Shown in pieces: positions 42,290 through 55,224 of a DNA stretch of 64,000 nucleotides. The notes beneath the pieces were generated by a model. The model was not told where the DNA came from and did no database searches. It worked only from the letters and a program-made list of their open reading frames with translations. The first letter of the stretch is position 1. Every line of letters begins with the position of its first letter. The position numbers and the translations under genes were made by a program. Source of the stretch: Eulemur rufifrons (taxonomy: Eukaryota; Chordata; Mammalia; Primates; Lemuridae); NCBI RefSeq assembly GCF_041146395.1, contig NC_090996.1, positions 27,676,738 to 27,740,737 on the forward strand, read 5' to 3'.

Positions 42290-42500
42290 GGCAGACAGAG
42301 GAACAGACAAAAAACCATAGTCCAGTAGAATAAGTGTCATGACAGAGGGAAGCACGGAAAGCCAGGAGATGAGGAGAGGTGGCATGGAATGCCGTGTGGA
42401 GGCCCATCAAGGAAGGCTGCCTGGAGGAGGTGATGTCTGAACAAAGCTCAGAAGCATGAGGAGGAGCTGGCCAGGGGGAGGAGAAGGTGACAAGTCCAGG
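42290..42500 (-). repeat. L2-associated repeat, antisense (continuation)
   Basis: 'gaaggctgcctggaggaggt' and 'gatgtctgaacaaagctcag' continue the antisense L2 that starts at 41940. Confidence 0.55.
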
Positions 42501-43256
42501 CCAAAACGATAGGAGGAGTTTTCTACTTTGCTTGATTACACCAAGACCTTTCCAAATGAAATATTCTTGAGCATAGAAAATCAGTGAGAATAAAATAGTT
42601 ATATAAGAATAAGCAAACACTCCACTGAGAAGATACCGAAGAAACGGCTGTGCCCAAAAGACGGTTTCAGGGCTTCCCCTTCTGAATGAAGAGTTTCAGC
42701 CACACAGGGACTGTTCTGCTGCATGTGGCCTCCAAGATGCGCTTGAGTGATGAAGTATCACAACATCATGCAGCCAAGTGGCACTGTGTGAATGCGCGGG
42801 CCAGCGAGGCAGTAATTCAGCTGGGACGGCCATCAGCATGTCACCTTGTGATGGGATCAAGAATGACCCTCTCCTTCCCACTGCGGCCAGCTGTCCTGTA
42901 GGAACCACAAGCTTCTCTGGCTGTGTGGATTCGAGCCACACCAAGCTCTGCTCCGCCTCACCGTGCTTCTGTTCTGGATGCTTCCGTCCATGCCGGGAGC
43001 CACTCCTCCCCTGGCTCTGTGAGCCAGGCTGACAGTGCCACTGGTCACAGACTCTTTGAATACCAGGAAAAAAACCCAGTTCACTATGGCTTTGGGGAAA
43101 TGGGGCCTTACTGGAAGGAGCTGAGAGCATCTCAGAGGGGCAGGGCTGGCAGTGCTGCTGGTCCTCCATGGGCTGCGCCGGGAGCCAGAACGCCATCAGG
43201 ACAGACATTAGCCACCAATCCCATGCCGCACTCGGTCCTGCTCTCTCTGCAGGCTC

Positions 43257-43830
43257 GCCTTGTCCCGCTGTGGGTCGGCAAGTATTTGCATCCCTGGTGT
43301 CGGCTGCAACGCTGTCCCCGCCGACAATTCCTAGTCTCTACGAAGAACACGAGACGGAGCTTTGAACTGTTGCCCGCGATCAAACCCCGACTGCTCTGTA
43401 CTCACATGAGGCAATAATGGTTTTGTGTGAGCCAGTTTCAGGTGAGGAATTTGCCACTTGTAACGACAAGACTTGCGACCAAAAGAGAGTCTGACTGGGC
43501 CAGTATCTGGACTGTTTCCTCCTGAGCAGGTGCTCTCTCGGGGCCAGCCGGCTGTGGCAGGCATCTCCCTGTGTCCCTGTGTCGTGTAGGCAGGAAGAGG
43601 GGTCGGTCCTCCAAGCGGCAGCAGCAGGTTGGCAACGCTCTCCAAAGGACGCCTCCTCCTTGATGCCCGAGGCATTCCCCTTCCTGGGTTTCACGTGCCC
43701 TTTAACTTGCTCACCCAACAATCCAAAGCTCCTTCTTGTCTTCTTGGCAGTGACTAGGAATTGTTGGCTGGGACAACCTTGCAGCCAACACCAGGAATAC
43801 AAACACCTCCCTCCCCACGCTAGAAACAGG
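43257..43830. repeat. Large inverted repeat, two 115-bp arms
   Basis: The arm at 43257-43371 (containing TGCATCCCTGGTGTCGGCTG and ACAATTCCTAGTCTCTACGA) is matched in reverse complement by 43716-43830 (GTGACTAGGAATTGTTGGCT, TGCAGCCAACACCAGGAATA) at about 80% by eye. The spacer is 344 bp. Because the arms are inverted, opposite strands show similar open peptides (a Q-FLV-T-K-TRRSF pattern). That follows from the repeat and does not by itself suggest a gene. Confidence 0.85.
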
Positions 43831-43849
43831 ACTACTGGTAACACTCTAA

Positions 43850-44970
43850 CAAGAACAAAAGTGTGCATAATGAATATAAGACTCCTGCATTAGAACTGAC
43901 CTTCAATCTTCCCAGTCATCGAACTAAGAGTGCCCCGTATTTCGGTGGGCACATCAAGACCAGACTTTCTTCTTCCTCTGCACCATTCAAGGTTTCTGTC
44001 TGGGTTTCTTGACAATGCCTCAGCATCCCCGTCTTGGCGTTATGGAGATTTATCCCTCACCAAAATGCATTTAGGAGGCTTTAGTTAAAGAACGCCAAGC
44101 GAATGGTGTTCATCTGGTGTGGATGTGCTACAAAATGCCAGCTGAGGTCCCTCGCGGTTCATGGACGGAGGTGACACTTCTCATCGGGCCTGAGGCTTCT
44201 TCCCGTGCTAGCAGAGCCCAAGGTGAACATGCTAAGGCTCGCTACCCAGAGCATCCCAAAAACCCACAGATGCGAGCTGTTTTTTACACAGCTGCAAGAC
44301 TGTGCTTACGGTCTTTAATCTTCCTCTTTGAAAAGCATCCAATTTAGGAATTTTTGCAGCAATCATTTCAGAGTAATGAAAAACAAACAGAACAATAGAA
44401 GGTTTCAGATGTGATACGTGCACTCTCTGCACCCCTCTCTAATGCACGTTTAAAGAGACATATTAGTCATTTCAAGGAAACCTCTTTTATCTCCCCACCC
44501 AACCAAATGCCGCCTGCACGCAGACCACAAACATCGTAACACAGTTAATTTACCCAATGTACTCATTTCTTCCTCGTAACAATGCCCACAAAGTCCCATA
44601 CAATTTTTGCTTTAAAAGTTCCTGATGTTCAAGATGGGGCTGGGATGAGCCTTTTTCCGCCTCGCAGGCTGGCAAAGCACAGTGGCGGAGGCTAGCGTGT
44701 GCGATTTCGCCTTGCCTGAATCTGTGCGTGGTGCATAAATGGGGTATGAACTGGGGTCTGCCCAAGGGCCCAGAGCCACTAAGTGGTGGAGACATCACTT
44801 AGACTTCTGCCTCTTCCCATCCCGAATCTGTGTTTCTTCCTCCGCGCCACCCTGTCCGCAAGCAGCAGAGAAAAAGCTCAGGCTCTAGACAAGACAGCAC
44901 ACAGGCCCATCCTCCAGACCCGCCGTCACTTTGCAAGACAGGGGCAGACACCTTCCCGCGTCTTTGACGA
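43850..44970. other. Unique intron
   Basis: No exon or repeat is recognised. An AT-rich block at about 44340-44580 may be conserved non-coding DNA, on composition alone. Confidence 0.3.
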
Positions 44971-44974
44971 AGGT

Positions 44975-45180
44975 TAAGCACAGGCTGTGGGATGCATGGC
45001 CTTGGTTAAACCCTGGCAGCACTGCCAACCAGCCGGCTGACCCTGGCCCACCCACTTGGCCTATCTCAGCCTCGGTTTTAGTGTCTGTGCAATGGGAATT
45101 CTATTGGTATCTACCTAATAGGGCTGTGGTGACGGCCCAATGACATACTGTGTGACATGTGTCTACCAAATCGTTATTAG
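44975..45180 (+). repeat. MIR SINE, nearly full length
   Basis: 'accaaccagccggctgaccc', 'tatctcagcctcggttttag', 'tgtctgtgcaatgggaattc' and 'atctacctaatagggctgtg' are sense MIR. Confidence 0.85.
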
Positions 45181-45634
45181 CGATTCTGTAAGGGGCTCGT
45201 TTCTTGTTAGATGTCAGACGGACACACACTGCAACCCGACCCACCAGACTGCACTGCTACTTGCTGAGGGGGAAGAAAAGGGGAAGGGGCTTTGTGTGAA
45301 GTCATGGCTCACTGCCCACTGAAGAGGGTGGCATGGCAGCGGAGGATCCCTAAGCTGGCACGATGAGCGCTGTCGACACAGTTCAAACGCTCCTTTGGTG
45401 CGGAGGCACACAGTGCTTCGTCCCGAGGTAGAAAGGCAGACGGTGAAGGCCCCAGGCCTGCGGGGCTTCCTACTCAGGGGAGTCCCTGAGCAGCTCCCGC
45501 CTACCCGGGGACGTTTCTGCGAAGGCCAGGGGTTCAGAATGTTCCCACCTTTCCTGGGCCTCGGCCCTTTGGAAAAGCTCATAAAGCCTGTGGATCCTCT
45601 CCCTGAAAAAGACAATGACACGCATCCCACCAGG

Positions 45635-45780
45635 CACACACGCACACGCCTCACCAGGTGCACACACGTACACACACACTACCAGGTACACAAACTACCA
45701 AGTACTTGCACATACGCACACCCCCCACACCAGCCACACACGCTCTCTCGCGTAGACACACGCGTGTGCGTGCACACACC
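45635..45780 (+). repeat. Degenerate CA-rich low-complexity block
   Basis: ACAC runs are interspersed with CCAGGTACA words ('cacacacgtacacacacact' and similar). It looks like a decayed CA microsatellite, with a weak larger unit of about 30 bases marked by CACCAGG / TACCAGG. Confidence 0.85.
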
Positions 45781-45829
45781 CTACCTGGTAACTCTTACCC
45801 CGCCCCAAATTATCCTCTCCCATGTTACT

Positions 45830-46010
45830 CTCTGTTTCTTCCTAGCATTTGGCAAAATGAGCAATTATCTTGCATATTTATTTATCAACGACTATCTTCT
45901 CTCCACTAGAACATGAGCTCTGCAAGTCTCATTCACTATGCCTCAGGACCCAGAGCCTGGAAAATAATAAACACTTATTCGATGAACGCATGAACACACA
46001 AATGAATGAG
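45830..46010 (+). repeat. L2 LINE 3' end
   Basis: 'atcttctctccactagaaca', 'tgagctctgcaagtctcatt' and 'aataataaacacttattcga' match the L2 tail. A second partial tail follows to about 46150. Confidence 0.75.
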
Positions 46011-47019
46011 CAACACCTAAACATTCACCAGCATTTGTATCTTCACAAGTCTCTGCCTCTACCATATAATAAATTCTCTGAGGGCAAGAACCCACAACGG
46101 ACACCCCGGGGAATGTTCAGTTCCTAGAGGTGCTCGGTGGCTGGTGGAGGGGTGGGTGGGTGGACAGACAGATGGATGAGTAGAAGGGAGAGAGGGAAAG
46201 CAGATGACAGGCAGGAGGGAGGAAGGGGGGGGCGGGTGTACTGCTCTCTGCACCCAGGCACCTACATATCTGTCTCTAATCACATCTGTCCCCACTGATG
46301 GGCGTCTGGCAGTGAGCGACGGGCTGACGCCCTTCACAGTCAGGACCAAGGTCGGCATACGCAGACTTCCATGTGTGACGCCTCCTCCAGCACTCTGCGT
46401 AAGTATTAATACTTTGTAAAGTGTATTTGGATGATGTTACTTGACATTTACTGCAGTGAAAACTGGGAAGTCAGAAAAGTATCATATAAGACAGAGGAAG
46501 ACAGAGACAGGTACTGGATCCAAGATTCAGGAGGGAACAGACAGACAAGGAACACTGGCTGACGTGGAGGAGAGAGCGAGGACTTGTGTTGCCAGGACGC
46601 CGAGAGCCAGAGAGGCAGCAGGCGGCCACCGCCACCTAGAGGTCAGTGACAGCCTTGGCCGGTGCTGGCCAACCCGCTTCCGTCACCTGTTTGGCAGGTG
46701 GCTGACGAGGAACAGAGGAGATTCTCAAGGAGAAGCCCTTGATGGGGCAGACCCAGGATCGAGAAGGCCCAGCTCAGATGGCCAAGAGCTGTGGGTGCTT
46801 TAGAACATGCCAGATGCAGACCACGGTCCGACTGGCTGCCCAACTCAGACTCACAGGGCTCTGCTGTGGAGAAGGGGTCTTCGAGCTGGCTGACAGGCTC
46901 GGGTCTGCCAGAAGGAGAATGAACCCACGTGAGGGGGGATGAAGTCAGCTTTCTCGCCTCCCCTCTGTTCTCCACACCACAGCTGGAGCAATGGTTCCAA
47001 GTAAAAATTAAGGTCCTCC

Positions 47020-47210
47020 AATGACACCACTGCACGAGAGGTCAAGTCCAAGTTCCTGGATGTGGCTTAAAGAGCACTGCACGATCTGCCCTTGATCACC
47101 TCTCCTGGCAGATTCTCTTCTGGCTTCTCTCTTAACCCTAGCAACCCACTGTACCTCCCAGTAGCACGCAGCACACGTGGAAATTCACAGACGGCTGCTG
47201 AATACACAAG
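47020..47210 (+). repeat. L2 LINE body fragment
   Basis: 'gaggtcaagtccaagttcct', 'actgcacgatctgcccttga' and 'cctctcctggcagattctct' follow L2 order. Confidence 0.75.
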
Positions 47211-47544
47211 CTGAACTCCAAGATCCCTGAACACCATGAGCTACATCATCTCTAGAGTTCTGGGCACGCAGTTCTCTCAACCTCTTTCAAAGAACCCTTT
47301 ATCGGTTAGGGATTGCAAATGGCTCAAAAACAGCAGGGGTCTACATCATTTCGGGCTTGTTTTCCGATGTACAGGCAATCTGGAGGGAGGCGGTCCAGGA
47401 TTGGTTCGGCTGCTCCACAAAGTCATCAGGGACCCGGTGCCTTCCGTCCTCCTGCTCTGCCATCTTTGCTGCCCAGCTGCCACCCCCTAGCTCACCTCAC
47501 GGCCCAAGCTGGCTGCTGGAGCTCCAGCTATCATGTCTAGATTC

Positions 47545-47830
47545 TAGGCAATAGGAAGGAAAAAAAGGAGAAGGGCAAGGCACATACTGTCCAGATGAGG
47601 TATCTCCCTTTCAGTAGCCTTTTTGGGAATCGACAACCAGCACATCCACCTGCATCTCATTGGCCACGTCTTAGTTACATGGCCAAAAGTAGCTGCAAGG
47701 GAAGCTGAGAAATTTACTGTTTTCCACTTGGGCACTTTGCCCAGGGCTCTGCTACTAAGAGATAAGTAAAGTATAGATATTTGGAATAAGCAACTAGCAG
47801 TCTCTGCCACACACCTATATCCAATCACCA
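47545..47830 (-). repeat. Old interspersed repeat, family not asserted
   Basis: 'ctcattggccacgtcttagt', 'aagtagctgcaagggaagct' and 'aagcaactagcagtctctgc' belong to a common old mammalian repeat whose name I do not assert. Confidence 0.45.
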
Positions 47831-48019
47831 CATTTTGACGGAGGGCCAGGGGACAAACAGAATCCAAAGATACTATCCGTGCTCCCTAAACACCTGTAAT
47901 ACAGTTGAGGACTAAAACAAATACAGCTGAAAAGGTAAATGACAATAGCAGGCAGGAACAAACAGACCACAAACCCCACTGCCGTCTTTGAAGCATAAGT
48001 CTTATGCAAACAGGAAGGT

Positions 48020-48150
48020 AGTTAACAATTACTGAGTACTTACTGTATGGGATCTGGCATAAGAGGAAACAGACTGGAAAGTGTTGTGTGGTGTATCCAG
48101 GGCCACACAGCCGGCAAGGATTTCCAGCAAGGACGGCCAATCTGCCAAGT
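48020..48150 (-). repeat. MIR SINE fragment, antisense
   Basis: 'caattactgagtacttactg' and 'agggccacacagccggcaag' are reversed MIR. Confidence 0.65.
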
Positions 48151-48679
48151 CTAGAGCTGCCTACTCTAGCCTACAGTAGCGACTGCATGGGGACGGTGGC
48201 GGCCGTGTGGAGGAGTCTGAGAATGTGTCCGAGCTCACTGAGAAAAGCTGTGATCGATTAGCTATGTCTGCCACAGGCATGGGAGCAGGGCGTGGTGGCA
48301 CGAGAGCCACAGATGTAACATTCCTGTTTGAGAGGCTCACAGCAGTCAGGTCGTCTGTGGAAAGGCCGCATTTGCGCTCTGGCGCCCACGTCTGAACAGA
48401 GGGTGGGAGAGGAAGGGAGGGGAGGCACCTGCTGCCGGTGGGTGAGACGGCCCCCGTCTCGCTGCTGAGGAACCTATTTGTGTCTAGGGACCCGCGGCTT
48501 GAGAAAGCGTCTTCTTAGCAGCTTGCCAAAATGAAGGCCACCTCCAAGCTCTAGATTATTCCTCTTACCAACAAATGGCTTCAAAAGTAACAAAAGAAAT
48601 GACAACTCTAGTCAGAACAAGGTGCAATTTTATTTTAAAATACAACTTTGAAAGGACAGATGTGCGATCTCATGTTGGA

Positions 48680-49085
48680 GCAGAGGTGACAGCTCCTGTC
48701 CCAGAGCACCAGGCCTGCCAACACTCTCGCCACCTGCTCTTCTACTCCACCCCCAGGCTCGTGTGACTGTGCTCTCAGGCGGTCCAGGAGTCACAGGAGC
48801 AGCCCCCTCGTCCCTCTGCCAGTCCCAGGGCTGGTGCCCCTCCTCTCACTTCAACCAAATGACTGTGGCAACTGCAAGCCTCGGCTCAGGCGCCGCCTCC
48901 TCCAAGAAGCCACCCCGCACCCCAAGCCCCTTCCTGCCTCCCAGGCTGCACCAGGCGAGTCTCCTCTGAGCTCCCGTGGTCTCTAAGGGTAACTTTATCA
49001 CCACCAGCACCCAGTGCACATCTGTCTTTGGTCTCTGACTTTCTGAAGTTCGCACGGCCCCTGGCACAGAACACCCACCATTTGA
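48680..49085 (+). repeat. L2 LINE 3' region, long
   Basis: 'cacttcaaccaaatgactgt', 'gcgccgcctcctccaagaag', 'ctttatcaccaccagcaccc' and 'gcacggcccctggcacagaa' follow the L2 order. Confidence 0.7.
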
Positions 49086-49142
49086 TAGCTACCCTCTCCT
49101 GAGAACACACTCAGCTCCAAGCATCACACTGTCTCCTGCACG

Positions 49143-49347
49143 CCAGGATTTCTCAGTCACAGCACTTACCGTGTGGGGCCAGATATTCAGGGAGCCGTCC
49201 TGTGCAGTGTAGGATATTGACAGCGTCTTTGGCCTCTACTCTCTAAATGCCAGCAGCAGCCCCCCAGGTGTGACAACCAAAAATGCCTTTAGGCACTGCC
49301 AAATGTCCCCGTAGGGACAAAACCACCCCTGGTTGAGAATCCCCGAA
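49143..49347 (-). mobile_element. MER20 hAT element
   Basis: It is nearly full length: 'caggatttctcagtcacagc', 'gccgtcctgtgcagtgtagg', 'gtgtgacaaccaaaaatgcc', 'ctgccaaatgtccccgtagg' and terminal 'cctggttgagaatcccc'. MER20 copies elsewhere are known for enhancer activity in endometrial cells; no such role is implied here. Confidence 0.9.
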
Positions 49348-49359
49348 GGACATTATCTC

Positions 49360-49575
49360 AGAGAAGTCCACACCCTTCCCAGGGTCACACAGCTAGTAAA
49401 TGTGGTAAGCACCTTGTAGTTGTTCCTATACCTCATTTAAGCCTCACAATAATCCGATGGAGTGGGTACAGGGACCCCTATACTACAGATGACAAAACTG
49501 AGGTTCAGTGAGGCTCAATAACTTTCCCAAAGTCAAACAGCTGGGACCTGGCCTTTTCTGGAACCGAATCCAGAA
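49360..49575 (-). repeat. MIR SINEs, antisense, two adjacent pieces
   Basis: 'cagggtcacacagctagtaa' is followed, out of order, by 'cctcatttaagcctcacaat', 'aaactgaggttcagtgaggc' and 'tcaaacagctgggacctggc'. Two overlapping MIR copies explain this better than one. Confidence 0.7.
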
Positions 49576-49939
49576 GAACCATACGGCTAAAGCTGCTTAT
49601 CCGTGGCCAGAGACATCACTCCCTTATTTTAGGACTGAGAGAGTGGGTGGTGCCTAGCAAGGCCAGTTTGGTTTTAAACCATCTGCCTCTTGAAGCGAGG
49701 CAATCATTACGTGGTGGCCTTTCGTATTCATTTTCGTGCTATAAGGCTGCTGCACGGGGGATCTTCTGTTGGTAAGTAAAACAGAGCAGGTCATGGTCAT
49801 GGTCATCCCGCACACTGCGCAGCCACCAGGTTGTTAAGTGACCGGTTACAGGCGGCGGCTTCCACTCGGTGATTAGTCTCCAATACTCCTGACCCCACGG
49901 ACTCCTTTCTCCCCCAACCCTCCCCGCGAATAAGGCCAT

Positions 49940-50290
49940 CAAAGGAATGAAACCTCAACTTGGCGGAGCTGGCAGGGAAGCTAATTTTCTATTACAGCGC
50001 GTCTCCGTTTTCTCCCGAGCCCTGAAACCGTGTTTATGAACCTAATGCGCACTTCGGAGGAATGCGGCGAGCAGTAATGAGGACATAAATCTCAAGAGTT
50101 TGGAGGCCACTGGGTAGTGGATTGTTGAATAAATAAAAGTAGCAGTAAGTACTTCTGGAGCTTTTCTGTTCAAGGACAAAAGTGGCTACTTTGGGGGCGA
50201 TAGAGGCATTTTCTCCTGCTTATAGCGGGTACGCATCCTGTTTAAAATCATGGTCACAAGCCTTGTTATTAACCAGCACTAAGTCCCCGA
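49940..50290. other. Conserved-looking non-coding segment
   Basis: Repeat-free, with retained CpGs (CAGCGCGTCTCCG, GAATGCGGCGAGCAG) and AT-rich words (AGCTAATTTTCTATTACAG). No exon pattern. Candidate only. Confidence 0.3.
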
Positions 50291-51089
50291 CTTGACCGCT
50301 CAGTGGAGCGCGACTCTGTTTCCTTACTGGGCAAACGGGCGTATCGTGCCCCACTCAACCCCCCCACCCCCCAGTGCCACCGCAGTGACTGACCTAAGTC
50401 GCCAATCACACGGCGTCACTCTCCCTCTTTACAATGCTCCACAGTCACATTCTGGGTAACGCCCAAGCTCCCCAGCAAGCCGACAAAGTCCCCTTGGCTA
50501 GCTTGTCCCCTGGGCCACCTGGTTCACATCACACCCCCTCTGGTCACCGTGGCCGGGCCACTCTTTGGGAAGCCACGATCTTCCCTTCTGCCACACTGTG
50601 TTTGCAGGAGGGAGCCAATGACTAAGACCTCAGCCGGTCAGCACCTCAGTCCCTCGGCCACAGCGAGGGGTTCACAATGGGCACGTGACCGCCTACAATC
50701 TGGGGAGGCCTTTGCTGTGATGAATGGGAAGGAGAGCAGTGCTCTTTTCTCACTGACATGCAGTAAACTGATCCTATTTAGCTCTCGCACAGTTGACTCG
50801 TGCCCATAAGAAACAAGCCTGTCTGAGAACGTGCCCACACAGAACAGAGCAGGGCCATGCAGAGGGCAGGCGGACCACATGTGAACCCCGGATCAACCTG
50901 TGCCTGAAGCTTATCTACTTACAGGGAGTGATAAATTCTCTTCTTGCTCAAGCCAGTTTGGGCTGGGTTTTCTGCCACTTCCAAGTGAAAATGCCAGATA
51001 CGAGCCTCATTATCCACCTTGCACTATATAATTTACCTAAATCAGCCCCTTTGGGCTCCCCCAGGTGCCATGTTCCCTGTCCTCGTGAT

Positions 51090-51430
51090 GCCTTTTCTCA
51101 GCCTGTTCCCTCTGCCTGTCCACACCTTGCCCTCTTTGCCTGGCTAAGTCCTACTGATCTGGGAGCATCTTCTCCTTGGAATATCCTTCTCTGGTCTCCC
51201 TTCCTGCTCTCAACTGCACCCAACTCCTGTGTCCCCATGGTACCCTAGACCAATGTCTACCTCTGGCATTCTCTTCCCCCACCTGCTGCTGTGCCTGCCC
51301 AACCCCATCCCCCTCAACTCGACTGAGGACCCCCTAAGGGTAAGGAGCTGCGTCTCCTCACCTGTCCACTCCCGGTTCTGGGCACCTCACTCAACAGAAA
51401 CTAGGTCGCTCAGTAAGTGTGTATTAAAGC
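51090..51430 (+). repeat. L2 LINE 3' region, long
   Basis: 'gatgccttttctcagcctgt', 'tccctctgcctgtccacacc', 'cacctcactcaacagaaact' and 'gctcagtaagtgtgtattaa' run in L2 order. Confidence 0.75.
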
Positions 51431-52079
51431 TGAACTGGGTCTTGCCCCATGGCAGAGCTCCCAGCAGCCCGCAACCATTCCAGTACCATGGATGGCCAAT
51501 CACTGGGAAGCAAACTGGCCCCTCTGGGTAGCATCTAGTGAATGCAGAAACCAAAGCAAATCTCTACTGTCAAAAAGGCAAAGGAAGACAATTACAAGTG
51601 AGAAACTGGGTAGGGCTGGACACAAAGAGGTTCAAAGCATCTCATCAGGACAACTTATTGTGCTGGAGAAAGACAAACAGATGTCACTGTGAAGCAGACA
51701 TTTCACAGAAAGTCCCAGCTGTGCCTGAGAACTGGGCAGCCACTTCCGTCATCAGCAGCACGGACGGATGCCTGGGTGAACGGGACGAGGGCCAGTGATG
51801 GGGTCTGACTTTTCTAAGCAACAATGAGGGGAAGAGGATTATTTGGGGGAAAAAATTTATCTGCTGTCTTCCCATCAACTGCTCAGAACCTTGAGTGTTT
51901 CACCAGATGTTGGGTGGCACACAGACAGGAGACGTCATGGTGGAAAATAACCACACTATCGGCTGGTGGCTGCCACTGTCACCACCATCCGTGATCGCGA
52001 CAGGGATTCAGTAGTGGGAGTCGGGGCAGTTGAAGGGAGTTGGGGGGAGGACGGGGAAGGGTGGGCAGCAGGGAACCCA

Positions 52080-52300
52080 CAGCTTTGAGGTGAGACAGAG
52101 CTGGATGCAAGTGCTGGTTTCGTCGCTTCCAAGCTACGTGGCCTTGGTTACCTTGCTTACCTTGCTTAACCTCTCTGAGCGTCAATGCTCATCTATACAG
52201 TGGGCGACAGTAGTGCCATTATGCTGCTGCCCTGGCAGGGCTGCTGTGAGGCACGGGCATCCTATACTTGCAGGACTGCCATCGTCCTCATCACTGCTGA
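52080..52300 (+). repeat. MIR SINE with an internal CCTTGCTTA duplication
   Basis: 'ctggtttcgtcgcttccaag', 'tacgtggccttggttacctt', 'aacctctctgagcgtcaatg' and 'tgctcatctatacagtgggc' are sense MIR. The 'gttaccttgcttaccttgct' stretch shows a small local expansion. Confidence 0.85.
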
Positions 52301-53195
52301 GCCAATCCCTGGCCTTCCCTGGACTCAGGTGCCGTCATCGGATTTGGGGCGATTTTTACCCTAGGAAACCATCTGAAGCGTGTGTTCTGAAAGCCCTTCC
52401 CCAGTGTCTTCCTGACAACATGTCCGTGACGGAGACACTCACAAATATGTCGAGAGGGGCAGAGAAGAGAGGGCTCTCTGAGTAGCCGGCTGCTACAGCC
52501 TTCATCTGGCAAAAGGAAGCACTCCACTTAGTCCTAGCAGAAAAACACTCTCAGGAGAGAGTTTGGAAAGATAATGCATGAGCTGACAGTCCTGTCTGCC
52601 AACCTGCATCTCAACTCTAGTCGGGGGATTTTCAAAATGCATCCAGTTAGACCCCTTGGCCAACCGGTCTCCAGGATTCTGCTCTAACAACCAGAAAAAA
52701 TTGATTTTGCTTTGAGAGTGAGGAGAGCTGGCTGCTGGTTTATTCTGTCTTCTTCTCATTTATGAAATCTTGACCCTGTCCTGGTGGTTTCTCTGGACTT
52801 TTGTTTACATAGATAAAAAAATGAGGTTTGAGAAGAGGTAAAAATTGATCCATAAGTATTGACTGAGAGTCTTTGGGGTATCCAGGATTGGGGTAGGCAC
52901 CAGGAAAGTTTTTATTTTTTGTCTTAAGAATTCCACTAACAAGAAAAACCCACTGATGTGCACTCCTGTCCACGTATCAAAGGCGGCAAGGTAGAACGGT
53001 GCTCGGAGTTCACGCTGGTAACTGTAGGCCATCTTCAATGACCTGAATGCTTTAAGAATCAAAGTTTTTATTTTAAGGAAAGATGCTGGTCCGTAGCATT
53101 TATTTTAAACATTCATATCCTGCCCTATTAAAATAAAAAATGTAAGGCAGCTTCTGGGATCCAGTTAATAAAGCAGGGTATAAAAAAATCATAGC
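52301..53195. other. Unique intron
   Basis: No exon or repeat is recognised. The right half is AT-rich and contains AATAAA-like words without other signs of a gene end. Confidence 0.4.
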
Positions 53196-53199
53196 TGTT

Positions 53200-53335
53200 T
53201 CATATTGAGAACTCAGCACATACCAGAGCCTGTTCTAAGTGATTCCAACAGGTTAACTCCCAAAGCACAGAGAGGTGAAGCTATTTGTTCAAGATCACAC
53301 AGCTAGCAAGCGGCCCAGGTGCAATGGAATTGGGG
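53200..53335 (-). repeat. MIR SINE, antisense
   Basis: 'taccagagcctgttctaagt', 'gcacagagaggtgaagctat' and 'caagatcacacagctagcaa' are reversed MIR. Confidence 0.8.
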
Positions 53336-54179
53336 CAGTCAAGCGCCAGGCACGTGTGCAAGTCAGTAACACCTACGACTGATTGTGGGTGACACTATAA
53401 AGCAGGTTCCAAACAGTGCCATGGCGACAGGGAAAAGGACGAGGTGGTGTCCAGCCAGATGAGAGGATCTAGTTGTGTCTTAGAGGGTTGGGGACAGGGA
53501 GGGGGAGAGGGAGAGAGAATCCAGGCAGAGCGAACCTCTGAATTCTAAAGAGACCACAGAGGCACGAGGATAAAAGATGTCTGGAGGACACTGTGGCTAA
53601 AACGAAGGAGAGTGAAGCACTGATGCATCAGACGTAATTTGGGATGCGCGTTATCTGTGCCCTGGTTCATGTCAAGTTTATGGGGCCACCATAAATACCT
53701 GGCCTGTGATCAAATGTCAGCTGGGTCGTCATTAGTCAACAGGTAATACCAGATGCTTTTCCTAAGATCTGGAAAGCGGGGAGAGGGGACTGTCCTCAGG
53801 AAGTTCAAGTGTTCAAGCCACACACGATGTATCAGCGCAGAGCTCCGCGAGCCCCTTCAGGAAAGGAAGGTGCTGATCACATGGAAGACTCGACTATTAC
53901 TTAATTTAAGGCATACATTTGCTTGGAAGCCAACACAGGCATGGCCTATCCCACCATTTTCCCAGGTAGACAGAGCTTCTGCCAACACATTTTAAGCAGG
54001 TCAGATTCCAACGGCAAGACTCTCCCTGTTGTGAACTCAGCCATCCAGCCATCCTAGCCTCGTACCATCGACACGCGAGTCATATAACGAATGGTCTTGG
54101 ATATGTAGGACAGGCAGCATCCTTCTGATTAGGATCTGACTTCCCGTAACCTCTGCCAGAGCATCTACAAAGGCAAAGG

Positions 54180-54275
54180 AAGGCAGTGCTTCGCTCATTA
54201 GTGTATACTCATACCTAACATGGCGATTAGCACATTACTGAATGAATGAACAAATGAACAAACAAGCAGTACACA
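54180..54275 (+). repeat. L2 3' end fragment with GAAT/CAAA tail
   Basis: 'ctcattagtgtatactcata' and 'gcacattactgaatgaatga' resemble an L2 tail. Confidence 0.5.
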
Positions 54276-54346
54276 TTGATTGCGTGTGAGTGCACACTAC
54301 ACCACAGTATCTCAGTTCCTCTGGCAGTACCAGCAGGAACCACTTT

Positions 54347-54683
<337 letters not shown>

Positions 54684-55224
54684 TTGTTTTATTTTTCTTT
54701 CCAGTACGTCCACTCTCTGTGCTTATAGTCGCAGCATCCTAATTTTGCTTTAAGGGTTCTGTCTTAACCTGATGTTGAGCCAACCTACTACCACCCGCAG
54801 AAAGAGGAAACCAAGGATGTTGGGAAAGCCGTGAGGAGCTCCACCGCCACGAAACTCGTAAGGAATCCCCTCCAGAAGCCCAGCTCTTCCACATCGGAAC
54901 GTTTACTGCTAGCTCCTGTTTCGAAAAACGTTCTCGGTGAGCTCTTTTGACTCTCTCCCCTGCTCATCGAGCTCACGACGGTGCCTCCCAAAGTGCTAGA
55001 TCAACCCTGCATCACCCACTCCATCAGGGGAGGCTGCTGCATTGAACACGCCACCGTGGGATAAGGACCCGCCGCTAGCCGTGCTATGCTTTCACGATTG
55101 CAGGTGGAGACGCTGAGATGAGTTTCCTCATCTCAAAACAAAGGGAGTGAGAAGCTGCTGCTTCAGCTGCACGTCCAGGAGCTGCAGTCGGGCAGGATGT
55201 GCGGTGGGAGGAGCTGCAGCTCAA

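Noticed and set aside
42923..43868. Two similar peptides on opposite strands taken as a gene pair
   Set aside because: The similarity is produced by the inverted DNA repeat (43257-43371 and 43716-43830). There are no start or splice signals or known domains.
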